Below are positions 57,064-64,000 of a stretch of 64,000 nt of DNA, one piece after another (position 1 is the stretch's first letter; every line of letters starts with the position of its first letter). This stretch comes from Rhodococcus sp. SGAir0479 (lineage in GTDB: Bacteria; Actinomycetota; Actinomycetes; Mycobacteriales; Mycobacteriaceae). Both the position numbers and the translations under genes were made by a program. The notes below the pieces were generated by a model that was not told where the DNA came from, searched no databases, and was given only the letters and a program-made list of their open reading frames with translations. Where the stretch lies: NCBI RefSeq assembly GCF_005484805.1, contig NZ_CP039432.1, forward strand, positions 1,302,001 to 1,366,000. The letters are read 5' to 3'.

Positions 57064-57725
57064 CCGCCCTGCTGCCCGCACCCCACGACCTCGCCCTGAT
57101 CCCGGGAGAGATCCTGCTCGACGAGACCGTCGCCCCCCGCGGACCGTGGTCCGCAGTCGTGGCCGCCGGCGACGTCCTGACCGTCGTCGACCTGCACGGT
57201 AACCAGGCGGTCGACACCCTGATCTACGCCGCCTCCGACCACTCCCGGCGCTACTCGGCGGCGGCCACGGTCGTCGCGCAGCGCAACCTCTTCCTCACCG
57301 CCGGCAGCGTCCTGCGCGCCGACGACGGGACCCCGCTGATGACGATCGTCGCCGACGAGGTCGGCAATCACGACACCGTCGGCGGTGCGTGCTCGCAGGA
57401 GTCGAACACCCTGCGCTACGGGCACCACACCAAGCACCAGCACGCGTGCGTCGAGAACTTCCTCGTCGAGGGCGCCCGGTGGGGGCTGGGCAAACGCGAC
57501 CTGGTCTCCAACATCAACTTCTTCATGAACGTCCCGGTGGACCCCGACGGTGCGCTCGGCATCGTCGACGGCCTGTCCGCGCCCGGCAAGCGCCTGGCCC
57601 TGCGCGCCGAAGTCGACGCGCTCGTCCTCGTCTCCAACTGCCCACAGATCAACAACCCGTGCAACGGGTTCGACCCGACCGCGGTCCGCATGATCGTGAC
57701 CCGGCCGCAGGAGGTGCGCGCATGA
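57060..57725 (+). CDS. DUF1989 urea/guanidine carboxylase-associated protein (shorter member)
   Basis: This 221-residue second DUF1989 protein carries the motif-rich GGACSQESNTLRYGHHTKHQ with following HACVENFL, KRDLVSNINFFMNVPVDPDG and NCPQINNPCNGFDPT. The clustered cysteine and histidine residues suggest a metal site. Together with the upstream protein it probably forms a two-subunit deiminase of the CgdAB type. It overlaps both neighbours by 4 bp. The older names are UAAP1/UAAP2; I avoid a number because usage is inconsistent. Confidence 0.9.
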   Translation: MTALLPAPHDLALIPGEILLDETVAPRGPWSAVVAAGDVLTVVDLHGNQAVDTLIYAASDHSRRYSAAATVVAQRNLFLTAGSVLRADDGTPLMTIVADEVGNHDTVGGACSQESNTLRYGHHTKHQHACVENFLVEGARWGLGKRDLVSNINFFMNVPVDPDGALGIVDGLSAPGKRLALRAEVDALVLVSNCPQINNPCNGFDPTAVRMIVTRPQEVRA

Positions 57726-59707
57726 CCGCCAAGTGCACGGTGCTGCGGCCCGGGATGGCCACCACGGTCCAGGACTACCCGGGCCGCACGGGCTACTGGC
57801 AGATCGGGGTGCCGCCGTCCGGCCCGATGGACGACCTGTCGCTGCGGCTCGGCAACCTCGCCGTCGGAAACTCGGAGGGCGCACCCGGTTTCGAGGCGCT
57901 GATGGGCGGGCCGGCACTCCGGTTCGACGAGCCCACCCACGTGTGCGTCACCGGCGCTCCGACACGCGTCACGGTCGACGGCGCGGTGGTACCGCAGTGG
58001 CGGCCGGTGCTCGTGCCCGCCGGGGGAGTGCTGGACGTCGGCACTGTCGCCGGGCCGGGGCTGCGTGTCTACGTCCTGATCGCCGGCGGGATCGACGTCC
58101 CCGAATTCCTCGGGGCCGCAGCGACGTTCACGCTCGGCCGGTTCGGCGGCCTGGACGGGCGGACGCTACGCGAGGGCGACGTCCTGGCGCTCGGGGACGC
58201 GCCGACGTCCGCGCCGGTCGCCGTCCCGTCCGACGCCGTCCCGGCCCTGTCGGAGCGCTGGGAGCTCGCGGTCACCGAGGGCCCGCACGGTGCCCCCGAG
58301 TTCTTCACCCGCGAAGACATCGACACGCTGTATCGCACCGACTACGAGGTGCACTTCAACTCCGACCGGACGGGCGTGCGGTTGATCGGCCCCCAGCCGG
58401 ACTGGGCGCGACCGGACGGCGGGGAGGCGGGCCTGCATCCGTCGAACATCCACGACAACGCGTATTCGATCGGTGCCCTGGACTTCACCGGTGACACCCC
58501 GATCCTGCTGGGCCCCGACGGCCCCAGCCTGGGCGGCTTCGTGTGCCCGGTGACGGTCGTGGCGGCCGACCGGTGGAAGCTCGGACAGCTCGCGCCCGGC
58601 AACACGGTGCGGTTCGTGCCGGTGCGATCCACGCACGCGGCGTCCCGGCGGGAGCTGGGCCCGGGCCGACGCGCAGCGCTGCCCGCCGTGCTCTCGACCG
58701 GCGGCGACGGCGATGACGGCGTGCTGGCCCGGCGCGACGGCGACACGGCGGTGACGTACCGCCGCTCGGGTGACGACAACGTCCTGGTCGAGTACGGCGA
58801 GATGACCCTCGATCTGGGTCTGCGCGCCCGGGTGCACGCGCTGCACCAGCACCTCGACGCCCACCGCCCCGCCGGGCTGCTGGACCTCACGCCGGGGATC
58901 CGGTCGCTGCAGGTCCGCGTCGACCCCGATGTCCTGCCGGTGCCGGCGCTGCTGGGGCTGCTCGCGGAGGCCGAGGAGCAGATCCCCGCCGCGAACGAAC
59001 TGGTGGTGCCGAGCCGGACCGTGCGGATGCCGTTGTCGTGGGACGACCCGGCCACCCGCGAGGCCATCGCCCGGTACATGCACGGCGTGCGCGCGGACGC
59101 GCCGTGGTGCCCGTGGAACATCGAGTTCATCCGCCGGATGAACGGCCTCGATTCGGTGAACGACGTCTTCGACACCGTGTTCGGCGCCGAGTACATGGTG
59201 CTCGGGCTGGGCGACGTGTACCTCGGGGCGCCGGTGGCGACTCCGCTCGATCCGCGACACCGACTGGTCACCACCAAGTACAACCCGGCCCGGACCTGGA
59301 CTCCGGAGAACGCGGTCGGCATCGGCGGCGCCTACCTGTGCATCTACGGCATGGAAGGCCCGGGCGGTTACCAGTTCGTCGGGCGCACCACGCAGGTGTG
59401 GAACCACCGGCACCCGGGCTCGGCGGCCCCGTTCGAGGAGGGGACGCCGTGGCTGCTGCGCTTCTTCGACCGGATCTCCTGGTACCCCGTGGATCCGGAC
59501 GAGTTGCTGGACCTGCGGGCCGACCTGGCCGCCGGGCGGGGACCGGGCGGCATCGAGATCGTGGACGGGAGTTTCTCGCTGGCCCAGCACCAGCGCTTCC
59601 TCGCCGACAACGCTGCGCCGATCGAGGCCTTCCGCGCGACGCAGGCGGTCGCGTTCGCCGACGAGCGCCACCGGTGGGCCGCCGCGGGCGAATTCGCGCG
59701 CCGCTGA
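57722..59707 (+). CDS. Carboxyltransferase-only urea/guanidine carboxylase homologue
   Basis: This 661-residue protein corresponds to the middle part of urea or guanidine carboxylase. The AHS2/KipA-like half (TVLRPGMATTVQDYPGRTGY, residues ~5-300) comes first. The AHS1/KipI-like half (YRRSGDDNVLVEYGEMTLDL, ~340-450) follows, and then the carboxylase-specific stretch (MPLSWDDPATREAIARYMHG; LVTTKYNPARTWTPENAVGI). A full enzyme has a biotin carboxylase domain before and a biotin-carrier domain after; both are absent. The protein starts exactly at the carboxyltransferase border and ends after the helical tail, with no MKM biotin motif. No allophanate hydrolase follows. ATG 57722 overlaps the upstream gene. 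A partner subunit must come from elsewhere, or the chemistry is biotin-independent. Confidence 0.9.
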   Translation: MTAKCTVLRPGMATTVQDYPGRTGYWQIGVPPSGPMDDLSLRLGNLAVGNSEGAPGFEALMGGPALRFDEPTHVCVTGAPTRVTVDGAVVPQWRPVLVPAGGVLDVGTVAGPGLRVYVLIAGGIDVPEFLGAAATFTLGRFGGLDGRTLREGDVLALGDAPTSAPVAVPSDAVPALSERWELAVTEGPHGAPEFFTREDIDTLYRTDYEVHFNSDRTGVRLIGPQPDWARPDGGEAGLHPSNIHDNAYSIGALDFTGDTPILLGPDGPSLGGFVCPVTVVAADRWKLGQLAPGNTVRFVPVRSTHAASRRELGPGRRAALPAVLSTGGDGDDGVLARRDGDTAVTYRRSGDDNVLVEYGEMTLDLGLRARVHALHQHLDAHRPAGLLDLTPGIRSLQVRVDPDVLPVPALLGLLAEAEEQIPAANELVVPSRTVRMPLSWDDPATREAIARYMHGVRADAPWCPWNIEFIRRMNGLDSVNDVFDTVFGAEYMVLGLGDVYLGAPVATPLDPRHRLVTTKYNPARTWTPENAVGIGGAYLCIYGMEGPGGYQFVGRTTQVWNHRHPGSAAPFEEGTPWLLRFFDRISWYPVDPDELLDLRADLAAGRGPGGIEIVDGSFSLAQHQRFLADNAAPIEAFRATQAVAFADERHRWAAAGEFARR

Positions 59708-59750
59708 CGTCGGGCCTCCCTGTGGCCGGGAGGGAGATTTGCCAGCCGGG

Positions 59751-59790
59751 GGTGAATGGGTGTTCACTCGGTGGTGAACGTCCATTCACC
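59751..59790. promoter_or_regulatory. 40-bp nested palindrome, probable TetR operator of the DHA2 pump
   Basis: Outer arms GGTGAATGG (59751-59759) and CCATTCACC (59782-59790) and inner arms GTTCAC (59762-59767) and GTGAAC (59774-59779) share one centre. The block ends 59 bp before the pump's TTG start. A TetR gene lies directly after the pump in the same operon, so repression by that TetR is the likely meaning. Confidence 0.75.
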
Positions 59791-59849
59791 GAGGTTGTCC
59801 CGGTGGTCCCCGTGGCCGCCGACGCTTCCGCCCGTTCGGAGATGATCCA

Positions 59850-61334
59850 TTGGCAGCACGACCCGTCACCGCTCCGCCTCGACCGGCGCAGGCCACGCCG
59901 CGCCGGTCGAGTGCGCTGATCACCGCGGTGCTCTGTCTCTGCGGAACCCTGGTGTCGCTGCAGCAGACACTCGTGGTGCCGTTGCTCCCGGATCTGCGGC
60001 ACATCCTGGGCGTGAGCGCCGACAATGCGTTCTGGCTGGTCACCGTGACGCTCCTGACGGCCGCGGTGGCCACTCCGATCGTCTCGCGCCTGGCCGACAT
60101 GGTCGGCAAGAAGCGAATGATGCTCGTGGCGATGACGACCATGGTCAGCGGCTCGCTGCTGGCCGCGGTGGGGGGCACGTTCGTCACGGTGCTCGTCGGG
60201 CGCGGCATGCAGGGCTTCGCGTCGTCGCTCATCGCGGTCGGCATCGGAATCCTGCGGGACGAGTTGCCGCGGGAGAAGGTGCCCGCGGCCACGGCGCTGA
60301 TGAGCGCGACGCTCGGCATGGGCAGCGCGTTGGGGCTGCCGCTCGCCGGCGTCATCTATCCGCACCTGGGATGGCACGCGGTGTTCTGGATCTCGGCGGC
60401 CGCCGGTGCCGTCATGCTCACCGCGGTCGCGGTGGTGGTGCCCGAATCCGAGGTGCGCTCGCCGGGACGCTTCGACATCCTCGGTGCGCTCATCCTGTCG
60501 ATCGCACTGACCGGCCTGCTCCTGGGCATCTCCAAGGGCGGCGCGTGGGGGTGGAGCAGCGGCCGCACCCTCGGCTGCTTCGTGCTCGCGGCGGTGGTGC
60601 TCGCGATCTGGGTTCCCTACCAGCTGCGCGTGACCGATCCCATGGTCAACCTGCGGACCTCGGCGCGGCGCCCCGTCCTGCTCACCAACACGGCGTCGAT
60701 GATCGTCGGTTTCGCGATGTTCGCGAACATGCTCGCCACCACCCAGCAGTTACAGATGCCGGAGGGGACGGGCTACGGGTTCGGGCTCAGCGTGCTGACC
60801 GCCGGGCTGTGCATGGTCCCGGCAGGCCTGTCGATGGTGGTCTTCTCGCCGCTCTCCGCGAAGATCACCACGCGCTTCGGCGCGCGGGTCACGCTCATCA
60901 CCGGCGCGCTCATCCTCGCCGTGGCCTACGTCGTGCGCTTCACCTTCAACGGATCGATCGCGCTCATCGTGCTGGGTGCGATGGTGGTGAACATCGGAAC
61001 CGCGATCACGTACTCGGCCATGCCGATTCTCATCATGCAGTCCGTGCCCGTCACCGAGACCGCGGCCTCCAACGGGCTCAACTCGCTCCTGCGCTCGATC
61101 GGCACGTCCACCTCCAGTGCGGTGGTCACGGCGCTGTTGACCGCGATGACGGTGGACATCGCCGGCGTCCACCTGCCGACGCTCGACGCGTTCCGCGCGG
61201 TGTTCGCGGTCGCCGGGTGCATGGCGCTGCTCGCCGCGGCGGTGGCGTGGTTCATTCCCCGCATGCCGCGGACCGTCCGGACGGCCACCGTCGTCGAGGC
61301 GTCCGCCGGGGCGCAGGCCGAGACGGCGTCGTGA
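59850..61334 (+). CDS. DHA2-type MFS drug efflux transporter
   Basis: This 494-residue EmrB/QacA-type pump has 14 predicted helices. Signatures include SLQQTLVVPLLPDL in helix 1, the loop ADMVGKKRMMLVAMTTM, and RGMQGFASSLIAVGIGILRD with TALMSATLGMGSALGLPLAG (motif C). It should export toxic compounds in exchange for protons. The start is TTG 59850, with GGAG 8 bp upstream; no in-frame ATG is near. It is co-transcribed with a TetR gene (GTGA overlap) behind a large palindrome. Confidence 0.88.
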   Translation: MAARPVTAPPRPAQATPRRSSALITAVLCLCGTLVSLQQTLVVPLLPDLRHILGVSADNAFWLVTVTLLTAAVATPIVSRLADMVGKKRMMLVAMTTMVSGSLLAAVGGTFVTVLVGRGMQGFASSLIAVGIGILRDELPREKVPAATALMSATLGMGSALGLPLAGVIYPHLGWHAVFWISAAAGAVMLTAVAVVVPESEVRSPGRFDILGALILSIALTGLLLGISKGGAWGWSSGRTLGCFVLAAVVLAIWVPYQLRVTDPMVNLRTSARRPVLLTNTASMIVGFAMFANMLATTQQLQMPEGTGYGFGLSVLTAGLCMVPAGLSMVVFSPLSAKITTRFGARVTLITGALILAVAYVVRFTFNGSIALIVLGAMVVNIGTAITYSAMPILIMQSVPVTETAASNGLNSLLRSIGTSTSSAVVTALLTAMTVDIAGVHLPTLDAFRAVFAVAGCMALLAAAVAWFIPRMPRTVRTATVVEASAGAQAETAS

Positions 61335-61906
61335 GCGGAGCCGGATCGATGAGTGGAACGTCCACGCGTGACAACGTCCTCGCGGCGGCCCGCCGGTTGT
61401 TCGCCGAGCGGGGTTACACGGCGACCACGATCAAGGACGTCGCCGAACTGGCGGGCTGCTCGCCCGCGATGGTGATGAAGATGATGGGCAGCAAGGCCGA
61501 GCTCTACAAGGCGGCCGCGCCCACACTGCCGTCGGCCGCGGACGACCCGCACTTCCACGAGGACGAGGCGCCCGGATACCGGTTGGTGCGCAACATCGTG
61601 CAGCGCCGCGACGGCGACGAGTCCGAGCCGTGGGTGATGATGCCGCTGCTGATCCACGAGGCGCCGGACCGCGCGTCCGCCGAGGCCGACGCGCGCGACC
61701 GCTACATCCGCGGAATCTCCGCCAAGATCGGCGACACGTCGGCGGACAAGCTGCCCACGCAGATGGTGGTGGCGGCACTCCTCGGACTCGCCGGCGGGAT
61801 TCGCACGGTCGGATTGCTGCCGACCGACGCGATCGACTCGGAGGAGCTGATCCGCCGCTACGGCGCCGTGGTGCAGGCGATCATCGACGGGGCGGTCGCG
61901 CCGTAG
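61331..61906 (+). CDS. TetR-family transcriptional regulator
   Basis: This 191-residue protein has an N-terminal HTH (TRDNVLAAARRLFAERGYTA then IKDVAELAGCSPAMVMKMMG) and a short ligand domain. It is downstream of the DHA2 pump in one operon, where autoregulated local repressors are often found. GTG 61331 overlaps the pump's stop; ATG 61349 with GGAG 8 bp upstream is an equally good start and removes six residues. The likely site is the 40-bp palindrome before the pump. Confidence 0.88.
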   Translation: MSGAGSMSGTSTRDNVLAAARRLFAERGYTATTIKDVAELAGCSPAMVMKMMGSKAELYKAAAPTLPSAADDPHFHEDEAPGYRLVRNIVQRRDGDESEPWVMMPLLIHEAPDRASAEADARDRYIRGISAKIGDTSADKLPTQMVVAALLGLAGGIRTVGLLPTDAIDSEELIRRYGAVVQAIIDGAVAP

Positions 61907-62151
61907 CCGCGCGGCTCCACGCCCGTCTCGCCCAGCTCGCCCAAACTGCGAACAAGTACCGGGGTGTGCCGATATCGTCCTCTCCCAGGGCACGACGTCG
62001 GGTTCGTCCCGAAGGCCTGCCCCGGCCGCCGGACCGGTACCCGGAGAGGCCGGAACGTCGCGTTCGAGTTGCGCGCATGCCCGGAATGTGGAAGTTGTAT
62101 CGGTCGCGGCTATTTCCGATTTTGATCTGACGTTTGACGAGAGGGTGTGGG

Positions 62152-62799
62152 ATGGCGGGTTCGAGATGGCGTGGCGGTGTTCGGCGCATGGTGGCCGGCG
62201 TCGTGGCAGCGGCCGGGTTGACGGCCGGCCTGGCGATCGCGACCGGTCCGACGGCGTCGGCGCAGCCCGCGCTTCCGCCGTTGCCGATCGGGTCGGCCGA
62301 GGTCACGGACTTCCTCAACCAGGCGACCTCGGTCGTCGGAAACGTCGCCGGTGCGATCCAGAGCTTCCAGAGCATGGACTTCGGCTCCAGCTCGGGTCTG
62401 CCGCTCGGCAGCCTCGGCCTCGGCGGTGTCGGGCGGCCGGCGGCCGGTCCGGTGTCGCAGCACTTCGGGGGCGGCCACTACGGCATCGACATCGCCGCAC
62501 CGATGGGCGCTCCGATCCTCGCCGCCGCCGACGGTGTCGTGATCAACTCCGGGCCGGCATCCGGGTTCGGGTTGTGGATCCGGATCCGGCACAACGACGG
62601 CACCGTCACCACCTACGGGCACAACGACGTCAACTTCGTCTCCGTCGGTCAGCGGGTGTCGGTGGGTCAGCGGATCGGCAACGTCGGTAACCGCGGCAAC
62701 TCCACCGGCCCGCACCTGCACTTCGAGGTGGACCTGCCCGGCGGCATCAAGGCCGACCCCATTCCGTGGCTCGCCGCGCGCGGCGTGTTCATGTTCTGA
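62152..62799 (+). CDS. Secreted M23-family peptidase
   Basis: This 215-residue exported protein has a signal peptide (RRMVAGVVAAAGLTAGLAIA, cleavage near TASAQP), a linker of about 60 residues and an M23 (LytM) domain. Zinc ligands are in GGHYGIDIAAPMG (HxxxD) and GPHLHFEVDLPGG (HxH). It should cut peptidoglycan cross-bridges, or regulate a hydrolase. ATG 62152 follows GAGAGGGTG. The upstream region of about 245 bp shows no riboswitch that I recognise. Confidence 0.9.
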   Translation: MAGSRWRGGVRRMVAGVVAAAGLTAGLAIATGPTASAQPALPPLPIGSAEVTDFLNQATSVVGNVAGAIQSFQSMDFGSSSGLPLGSLGLGGVGRPAAGPVSQHFGGGHYGIDIAAPMGAPILAAADGVVINSGPASGFGLWIRIRHNDGTVTTYGHNDVNFVSVGQRVSVGQRIGNVGNRGNSTGPHLHFEVDLPGGIKADPIPWLAARGVFMF

Positions 62800-62874
62800 T
62801 CCGGGCGACCACGCCGTCCACGGCGCGGGCCGGCCCCGAGTGGTGCTCGGGGAACGGCCCGCGGCACGGCGTAC

Positions 62875-63240
62875 TCAGTCGGTGACGACGGCGTCGGCCT
62901 CGATCTCGATCAACAGTTCGGAGTCGATGAGCGCGCTCACCTCGAGAATCGTGGTGGCGGGACGGATCTCCCCGAACACCTCACCGTGAGCGAGGGCTGC
63001 CTCCTCCCACTTCGACATGTCGCGCAGGTACATCCGCGTGCGGATGACGTCGGAGAGGGAGGCGCCCGCCTCGCTCAGCGACGCGGCGATCGTCGTCAGG
63101 GCGCCGCGCGTCTGCTCCTCGAGGGTCGCCCCGGGCGCGGTGGTGCCGGACACGGCGATCTGGTTGCCGATCCGGACGGCGCGCGAGTAGCCGATCCGGG
63201 GCTCCCACTCGGAGCCGGACGAGATGTTCTTTCGGGTCAT
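62875..63240 (-). CDS. RidA family protein
   Basis: This 121-residue member of the YjgF/YER057c/UK114 (RidA) superfamily shows RIGNQIAVSGTTAP, LSEAGASLSDVIRTRMYLRD and PATTILEVSALIDSELLIEIEADAV. The arginine typical of imine/enamine deaminases is in the RTRMYL segment. The archetype hydrolyses reactive enamines from PLP enzymes; the substrate here is unknown. ATG 63240 begins the conserved part; a longer frame upstream is not supported. It is divergent from the radical SAM gene. Confidence 0.9.
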   Translation of the reverse strand: MTRKNISSGSEWEPRIGYSRAVRIGNQIAVSGTTAPGATLEEQTRGALTTIAASLSEAGASLSDVIRTRMYLRDMSKWEEAALAHGEVFGEIRPATTILEVSALIDSELLIEIEADAVVTD

Positions 63241-63287
63241 TCCGCAGATTCTGTCAGGCGGATCCGGGGGAGTCGCCGCCGCACCGT

Positions 63288-63303
63288 TCGAACACGATTT
63301 CGA
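63288..63303. promoter_or_regulatory. Candidate LexA box (upstream) of the radical SAM gene
   Basis: TCGAAC-ACGA-TTTCGA differs by one base from the SOS box TCGAAC(N4)GTTCGA. It lies between the divergent RidA and radical SAM genes, 60 bp before the latter's start. Confidence 0.5.
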
Positions 63304-63311
63304 TCGAGTTG

Positions 63312-63338
63312 TTGACATGCGTTCGCACGCGTGTTCGA
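63312..63338 (+). promoter_or_regulatory. TTGACA -35 element and second candidate LexA box
   Basis: A consensus TTGACA (63312-63317) is followed by TCGCAC-GCGT-GTTCGA (63323-63338), one base from the SOS consensus, which would cover the -10 region. The box ends 10 bp before the ATG of the radical SAM gene, so LexA would block the promoter. Confidence 0.65.
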
Positions 63339-63347
63339 CTGACCTGC

Positions 63348-64000
63348 ATGAGGTGGCAGGGACAGACGCTCGAGGCCAACGACGGCGCGCTCCCCGGGCT
63401 CGAACGGGCGGGGCTGATGCGCAGCGTCCGGACTCCCGAGTTCGACGGGGTGACGTTCCACGAGGTGCTGTGCAAGAGCGCCCTCAACAAGGTCCTGGAA
63501 GAATCGGCGATGCCGTTCCGGTTCACCGTGAACGCGTACCGCGGCTGCACCCACGCCTGCCGGTACTGTTTCGCCCGGCCCACGCACGAGTACCTGGACC
63601 TCGACTCGGGCCGGGACTTCGACACCCAGGTGGTCGTCAAGATGAACGTCGCCGCCGTGCTGCGCAAGGAGCTCGCGCGCCGGTCGTGGAAGCGGGAGCA
63701 CGTCGCGCTCGGCACCAACACCGACCCGTATCAGCGTGCCGAGGGTCGCTACCGGCTGATGCCGGCCATCATCGGCGCCCTCACCGAGTCGCGGACGCCG
63801 TTCTCGATCCTGACCAAGGGCACGCTGCTGCACCGGGACCTGCCGATCCTGCGGCAGGCCGCGGAGCGGGTGCCCGTCGGGATCGGGATCTCGCTCGCGA
63901 TCCACGACGCCGAGCTGCAGAAGGCCGTTGAGCCGGGGACCCCGACGCCCCGGGCCCGCCTGGACCTCATCCGGGCGGTCACCGACGCCGGGCTGCCGTG
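63348..64000 (+). CDS. Radical SAM protein of the Rv2578c family (N-terminal part)
   Basis: 217 residues are present before the right edge. The [4Fe-4S] motif is CTHACRYC (cysteines ~67, 71, 74; CX3CX2C), in VNAYRGCTHACRYCFARPTH. GTNTDPYQRAEGRYRLM and FSILTKGTLLHRDLPIL are stretches shared with spore-photoproduct-lyase-like radical SAM proteins (Rv2578c type). The function is unknown, but its promoter carries SOS-type boxes, so a DNA-damage role is plausible. ATG 63348 begins the conserved MRWQGQ start. Confidence 0.88.
   Translation, partial: MRWQGQTLEANDGALPGLERAGLMRSVRTPEFDGVTFHEVLCKSALNKVLEESAMPFRFTVNAYRGCTHACRYCFARPTHEYLDLDSGRDFDTQVVVKMNVAAVLRKELARRSWKREHVALGTNTDPYQRAEGRYRLMPAIIGALTESRTPFSILTKGTLLHRDLPILRQAAERVPVGIGISLAIHDAELQKAVEPGTPTPRARLDLIRAVTDAGLP

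Noticed and set aside
61907-62151. Possible c-di-AMP (ydaO) riboswitch before the M23 peptidase
   Set aside because: Such switches precede cell-wall hydrolase genes in actinobacteria, but the conserved core sequences are not visible here.

Overview
The window is high-GC DNA from a mycolic-acid-containing actinomycete (Mycobacteriales), most likely a Rhodococcus/Prescottella-type Nocardiaceae. The evidence is the gene set (aftC, an antigen-85-type mycolyltransferase, pgsA-patA-pimA, the coproporphyrin-dependent heme genes, EspC-like ESX targets) and gene order that follows Mycobacterium tuberculosis Rv2680-Rv2669 and Rv2614c-Rv2578c with local insertions. The species cannot be fixed from sequence alone. 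Most of the window is conserved core genome. I see no insertion sequence, prophage, CRISPR array or replication origin.

Layout. 1-1710: start of a wax ester synthase/diacylglycerol acyltransferase gene running off the left edge, divergent from a LipC-like esterase. 1744-5590: a DUF3000 gene, then hemE-hemY-chdC. 5714-8065: two one-component-regulator/membrane-protein pairs (GntR+DUF1648 and PadR+HAAS-like), each with a palindromic operator candidate. 8178-16684: msrB, aftC, a lipoprotein hydrolase, a RibD-like reductase, zapE, a GNAT acetyltransferase, an MFS transporter and a GH1 beta-glucosidase. 16848-17814: five tRNA genes on the minus strand (Gly, Cys, Val, Gly, Val) and one tRNA-Val(CAC) on the plus strand. 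17903-29896: a secreted beta-lactamase-like protein and a PGPGW membrane protein, then a tightly overlapping run thrS-HIT-pgsA-patA-pimA-NUDIX (phosphatidylinositol mannoside synthesis), pdxS-tesB-pdxT (vitamin B6) and a mycolyltransferase. 30193-43554: yebC, kstD, ruvCAB, yajC-secD-secF, a solute-binding lipoprotein, apt and rel. 43754-52000: two tandem extracytoplasmic cyclophilins, an MBL hydrolase, hisS, an unassigned membrane protein, a large LuxR-type ATPase regulator and mdh.

52026-61906 is the accessory part. It holds an orphan EspC-like ESX target with a larger partner, a TetR gene, and a four-gene operon made of an APC permease, two DUF1989 proteins and a carboxyltransferase. The two DUF1989 proteins belong to the family of carboxyguanidine deiminase CgdAB. 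The last enzyme is cut cleanly to the carboxyltransferase part of urea/guanidine carboxylase, with no biotin carboxylase or biotin-carrier domain. A GlnR-type box lies upstream, so the operon probably serves nitrogen scavenging from guanidine, urea or a related compound. A TetR-controlled DHA2 efflux pump follows, with a 40-bp nested palindrome in front of it. 62152-64000 holds an M23 peptidase, a RidA-like protein and the start of a radical SAM gene (Rv2578c type).

The most interesting points are the domain-trimmed carboxylase operon with its nitrogen-control box, LexA/SOS-type boxes at ruvC and at the radical SAM gene, a 33-bp tandem repeat that re-creates the rel stop codon in frame, and the orphan EspC-like pair.
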